From NCBI GenBank assembly GCA_003646305.1, contig QNFJ01000008.1, positions 1-24,906 on the forward strand: 24,906 nt of DNA, in the 5' to 3' direction. This DNA is from Gammaproteobacteria bacterium (GTDB lineage Bacteria > Pseudomonadota > Gammaproteobacteria > Methylococcales > UBA2780). This document shows, one piece after another, positions 23,142-24,906 of the stretch (position 1 is its first letter; each line of letters opens with the position of its first letter). Both the position numbers and the translations under genes were made by a program. A model generated the notes under the pieces. It saw only the letters and a list, made by a program, of their open reading frames with translations, was not told the DNA's origin and did no database searches.

Positions 23142-24734
23142 TTAAGCTGTCGGTTTGGTAATATCCACATTGACCTTCAAGCGCTGGCCCGGCTTGAGGT
23201 ATTTTCCGATACGCTTGCGATTCCATTTTCGTAAATCAGGAATTGAAACGTTAAATTTACGAGCAATCAGGTAGAGCGAGTCACCTGAACGAACCGTATA
23301 GTTAATCGATTTAAATGGGTTAATAGGTGAAGCGTTTTTATTGCGACTACTTTTTGTCCAGATGGCCAGCTTTTGGCCGAGCTTTAGCGTGTCCCGAGGC
23401 GCCATATTATTCCAGGAGGCGAGTTGACGAGTTGAAATCGAGTGGCTGCGGGCTATATCCCATAATGTATCCCCCGATTTCACAGTATGAATCTGCTTGT
23501 GTCCTTTTCTGTTTGCAGACAGTTTGGCCAGATTCCGTTGCGGTTGACTGAGACTATAATGAGTCAGACTTTGTGTAGAGGTTGGGATCAATAAATGCTT
23601 TCCAGCCCGGATAGAATGGCCATGAATATCATTAACTTTTTTAATCACGGCAACCGAAGTGTTATATCGGTCGGCAATGTGGCTGAGTGTTTCACGACTG
23701 CGGATACGGTGTCGTGTCCATTTGACGCGTTTGTTTGATGGACGTTTTGCCAGTTTTTCTTTAAACCCTTCACTTTTTGCCACCGGGATGAGCAGGCGAT
23801 GCGGCCCTTCAGGATCGGTTGACCAGCGATTAAAGCCAGGGTTGAATTTATAGAGCTCTTCGATGGTCATTTCAGCCATTTCAGCAGCGAGAGCCAGATC
23901 AAGTTGTGAGCCGGTGTCGATGGCGTTGAACTGGGGCTGGTTAGGGATATCAATTAGCTCGACACCATACTTCTCAGCATTGGCAAGAATGTCGGCAATA
24001 GCGAGTAAACGGGGAACGTATGAGAGCGTTTCTTTAGGCAGGTTGAGTGACCAGTAGTCGGTTTCTTGATGCCGTTTTTTGTTTTTCCTTATGGCTTTGT
24101 TAACGGTTCCTCCACCCGAATTATAAGCGGCAAGCGCGAGTAACCAGTCATCATCAAACCGCTTGCTAAGGCGACTTAGGTAATCGAGTGCGCTCTGAGT
24201 CGAGGCATAGATATCCCGGCGTCCATCATACCACCAGTTTTGCTTGAGTCCGAAGCTTTTGCCAGTTGAAGGGATAAATTGCCAGATTCCCGCTGCCCGG
24301 CCATGAGAATAGGCAAACGGCTGGAAAGCACTTTCCACGATGGGCAATAACGCCAGCTCGGTCGGCATATTGCGCTGCTCAGTTTCGTTAACAATATAAT
24401 AAAGGTAGGGTATAGCACGTTTTTGAACGCGTTTTAGATAAGAAGGGTGCTTCAGGTACCAATTACGCTCCTGTTCAACTCGTTTGTGGTCAAAATCACT
24501 TAGGCCATAACCTTTGAATAGTCGGCCCCAGAGGTTTTCAACTGACTGAGGTTTTGCTGGTATTGTGGCTGTATTCTCTGCTTCAGGAGTGATACTGCGT
24601 TCTGAAATCCCTGTGGATACTGGCGAAGCTGTCTGTGTCTCTGCGGGTTTTTCTACAGGTATTAGTGCACAGCCGCTCAAGACAATTGAGAGGACGAGTG
24701 AGACTGCGATAGTCGTTTTTGTTGTTTTCCTCAT
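23142..24734 (-). CDS. mltD: Membrane-bound lytic murein transglycosylase D (three LysM repeats)
   Basis: MltD cleaves the glycan strands of peptidoglycan with formation of 1,6-anhydro-muramic ends; it is an outer-membrane lipoprotein. The signal is MRKTTKTTIA followed by the lipobox LSGC with Cys22. The SLT domain lies at about 105-215: catalytic Glu134 in ALLPIVESAFQPFAYS, then GIWQFIPSTGKSFGL and LALAAYNSGGGTVN. Three LysM domains that bind glycan follow at about 341-384, 415-459 and 478-522. The first is the most diverged (RHRIRSRETLSHIADRYN). The length of 530 is in the family range. No ribosome-binding site is visible upstream of the ATG. Confidence 0.95.
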   Translation of the reverse strand: MRKTTKTTIAVSLVLSIVLSGCALIPVEKPAETQTASPVSTGISERSITPEAENTATIPAKPQSVENLWGRLFKGYGLSDFDHKRVEQERNWYLKHPSYLKRVQKRAIPYLYYIVNETEQRNMPTELALLPIVESAFQPFAYSHGRAAGIWQFIPSTGKSFGLKQNWWYDGRRDIYASTQSALDYLSRLSKRFDDDWLLALAAYNSGGGTVNKAIRKNKKRHQETDYWSLNLPKETLSYVPRLLAIADILANAEKYGVELIDIPNQPQFNAIDTGSQLDLALAAEMAEMTIEELYKFNPGFNRWSTDPEGPHRLLIPVAKSEGFKEKLAKRPSNKRVKWTRHRIRSRETLSHIADRYNTSVAVIKKVNDIHGHSIRAGKHLLIPTSTQSLTHYSLSQPQRNLAKLSANRKGHKQIHTVKSGDTLWDIARSHSISTRQLASWNNMAPRDTLKLGQKLAIWTKSSRNKNASPINPFKSINYTVRSGDSLYLIARKFNVSIPDLRKWNRKRIGKYLKPGQRLKVNVDITKPTA

Positions 24735-24747
24735 GGGGTGCTATTTT

Positions 24748-24776
24748 AGTATAAATTCCCGAAAAAATTGTGACAT
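24748..24776 (-). promoter_or_regulatory. Possible mltD promoter
   Basis: On the - strand ATGTCA (24776-24771) and TATACT (24753-24748) are separated by 17 bases. The -10 matches five of six consensus positions, the -35 four. The predicted start, near 24741, is only about seven bases before the mltD ATG, so the message would have almost no leader. That makes the call tentative. Confidence 0.4.
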
Positions 24777-24791
24777 AAACGCTATTATATA

Positions 24792-24906
24792 ATGAAATTA
24801 TCACCGCGACCTTCTCATTGCATCGGTTGCCGAGGCGAATTCTGTAAATGGTACGAGACAGCCGTTGGAAAGGCTATTTATCAGCAGGAACGATCTTTAT
24901 TACTAA
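24792..24906 (+). CDS. Partial gene, YafS-like methyltransferase-domain protein (3' truncated by window edge)
   Basis: The frame from this ATG stays open to the window edge, giving 38 residues: MKLSPRPSHCIGCRGE, then FCKWYETAVGKAIYQQERSL. The WYETAVGKAIYQQE stretch resembles the WxxTPLGRYLLEQE start of gammaproteobacterial YafS-type SAM-dependent methyltransferase-domain proteins, and in E. coli yafS is near mltD and divergent from it. The Cys cluster (residues 10, 13 and 18) before this core is unusual. No ribosome-binding site is visible and a TATAAT overlaps the ATG, so the start is uncertain, although a stop lies only 21 bases upstream in frame and there is no other ATG. Identity is an inference from one short motif and context. 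Confidence 0.5.
   Translation, partial: MKLSPRPSHCIGCRGEFCKWYETAVGKAIYQQERSLLL

Noticed and set aside
1..24906. Mobile elements, CRISPR arrays, tRNA genes or a defence or toxin-antitoxin system
   Set aside because: No repeated spacers, transposase or integrase motifs, tRNA-like ends, or small paired toxin-antitoxin genes were seen; gaps are all under about 140 bases.

Overview
The window is a chromosomal segment of a gammaproteobacterium that probably oxidises reduced sulfur. The ribosomal proteins read as close relatives of E. coli ones, in canonical S10-spc-alpha order, and a soxXYZA thiosulfate-oxidation cluster follows. FabI, a Npp/Yej-type peptide ABC transporter and MltD also point to Gammaproteobacteria. 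By eye the base composition is moderately AT-rich and even; I saw no tRNA, rRNA, CRISPR array, transposase or other mobile element. I cannot name the genus; a sulfur-oxidising lineage of the Thiotrichales or thiotrophic-symbiont kind would fit.

Bases 1-12432, all on the + strand, hold the end of the S10 operon (rplD, cut by the left edge, then rplW rplB rpsS rplV rpsC rplP rpmC rpsQ), the spc operon (rplN rplX rplE rpsN rpsH rplF rplR rpsE rpmD rplO secY rpmJ) and the alpha operon (rpsM rpsK rpsD rpoA rplQ). No gene is missing or out of order. A good sigma70-type promoter sits between rpmJ and rpsM, and a bidirectional hairpin terminator follows rplQ.

Bases 12497-15945 are all on the - strand. 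From right to left in transcription order they are fabI, a small DUF4878-like lipoprotein gene, and soxX-soxY-soxZ-soxA. SoxXA is the c-type cytochrome that joins thiosulfate to the SoxY carrier cysteine, and SoxYZ is the carrier. soxB and soxCD are not in the window, so the pathway must be completed elsewhere. A strong terminator lies between the lipoprotein gene and soxX.

Bases 16045-23096 on the + strand form a compact operon for a peptide-type ABC importer: a lipoprotein substrate-binding protein with an unusual C-terminal membrane helix, two permeases (the second unusually long), and a fused double ATPase. serB (phosphoserine phosphatase) lies between the second permease and the ATPase. 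mltD (lytic transglycosylase with three LysM repeats) converges from the right, and a divergent gene resembling the YafS-type methyltransferases is cut by the right edge. As I recall, fabI, an Npp/Yej-type transporter and mltD are also neighbours in Pseudomonas aeruginosa, so this half looks like a rearranged ancestral neighbourhood rather than a recent island.

No intergenic gap exceeds about 140 bases. I found no clearly new biological system. The most distinctive parts are the unusual architecture of the transporter and its embedded serB.
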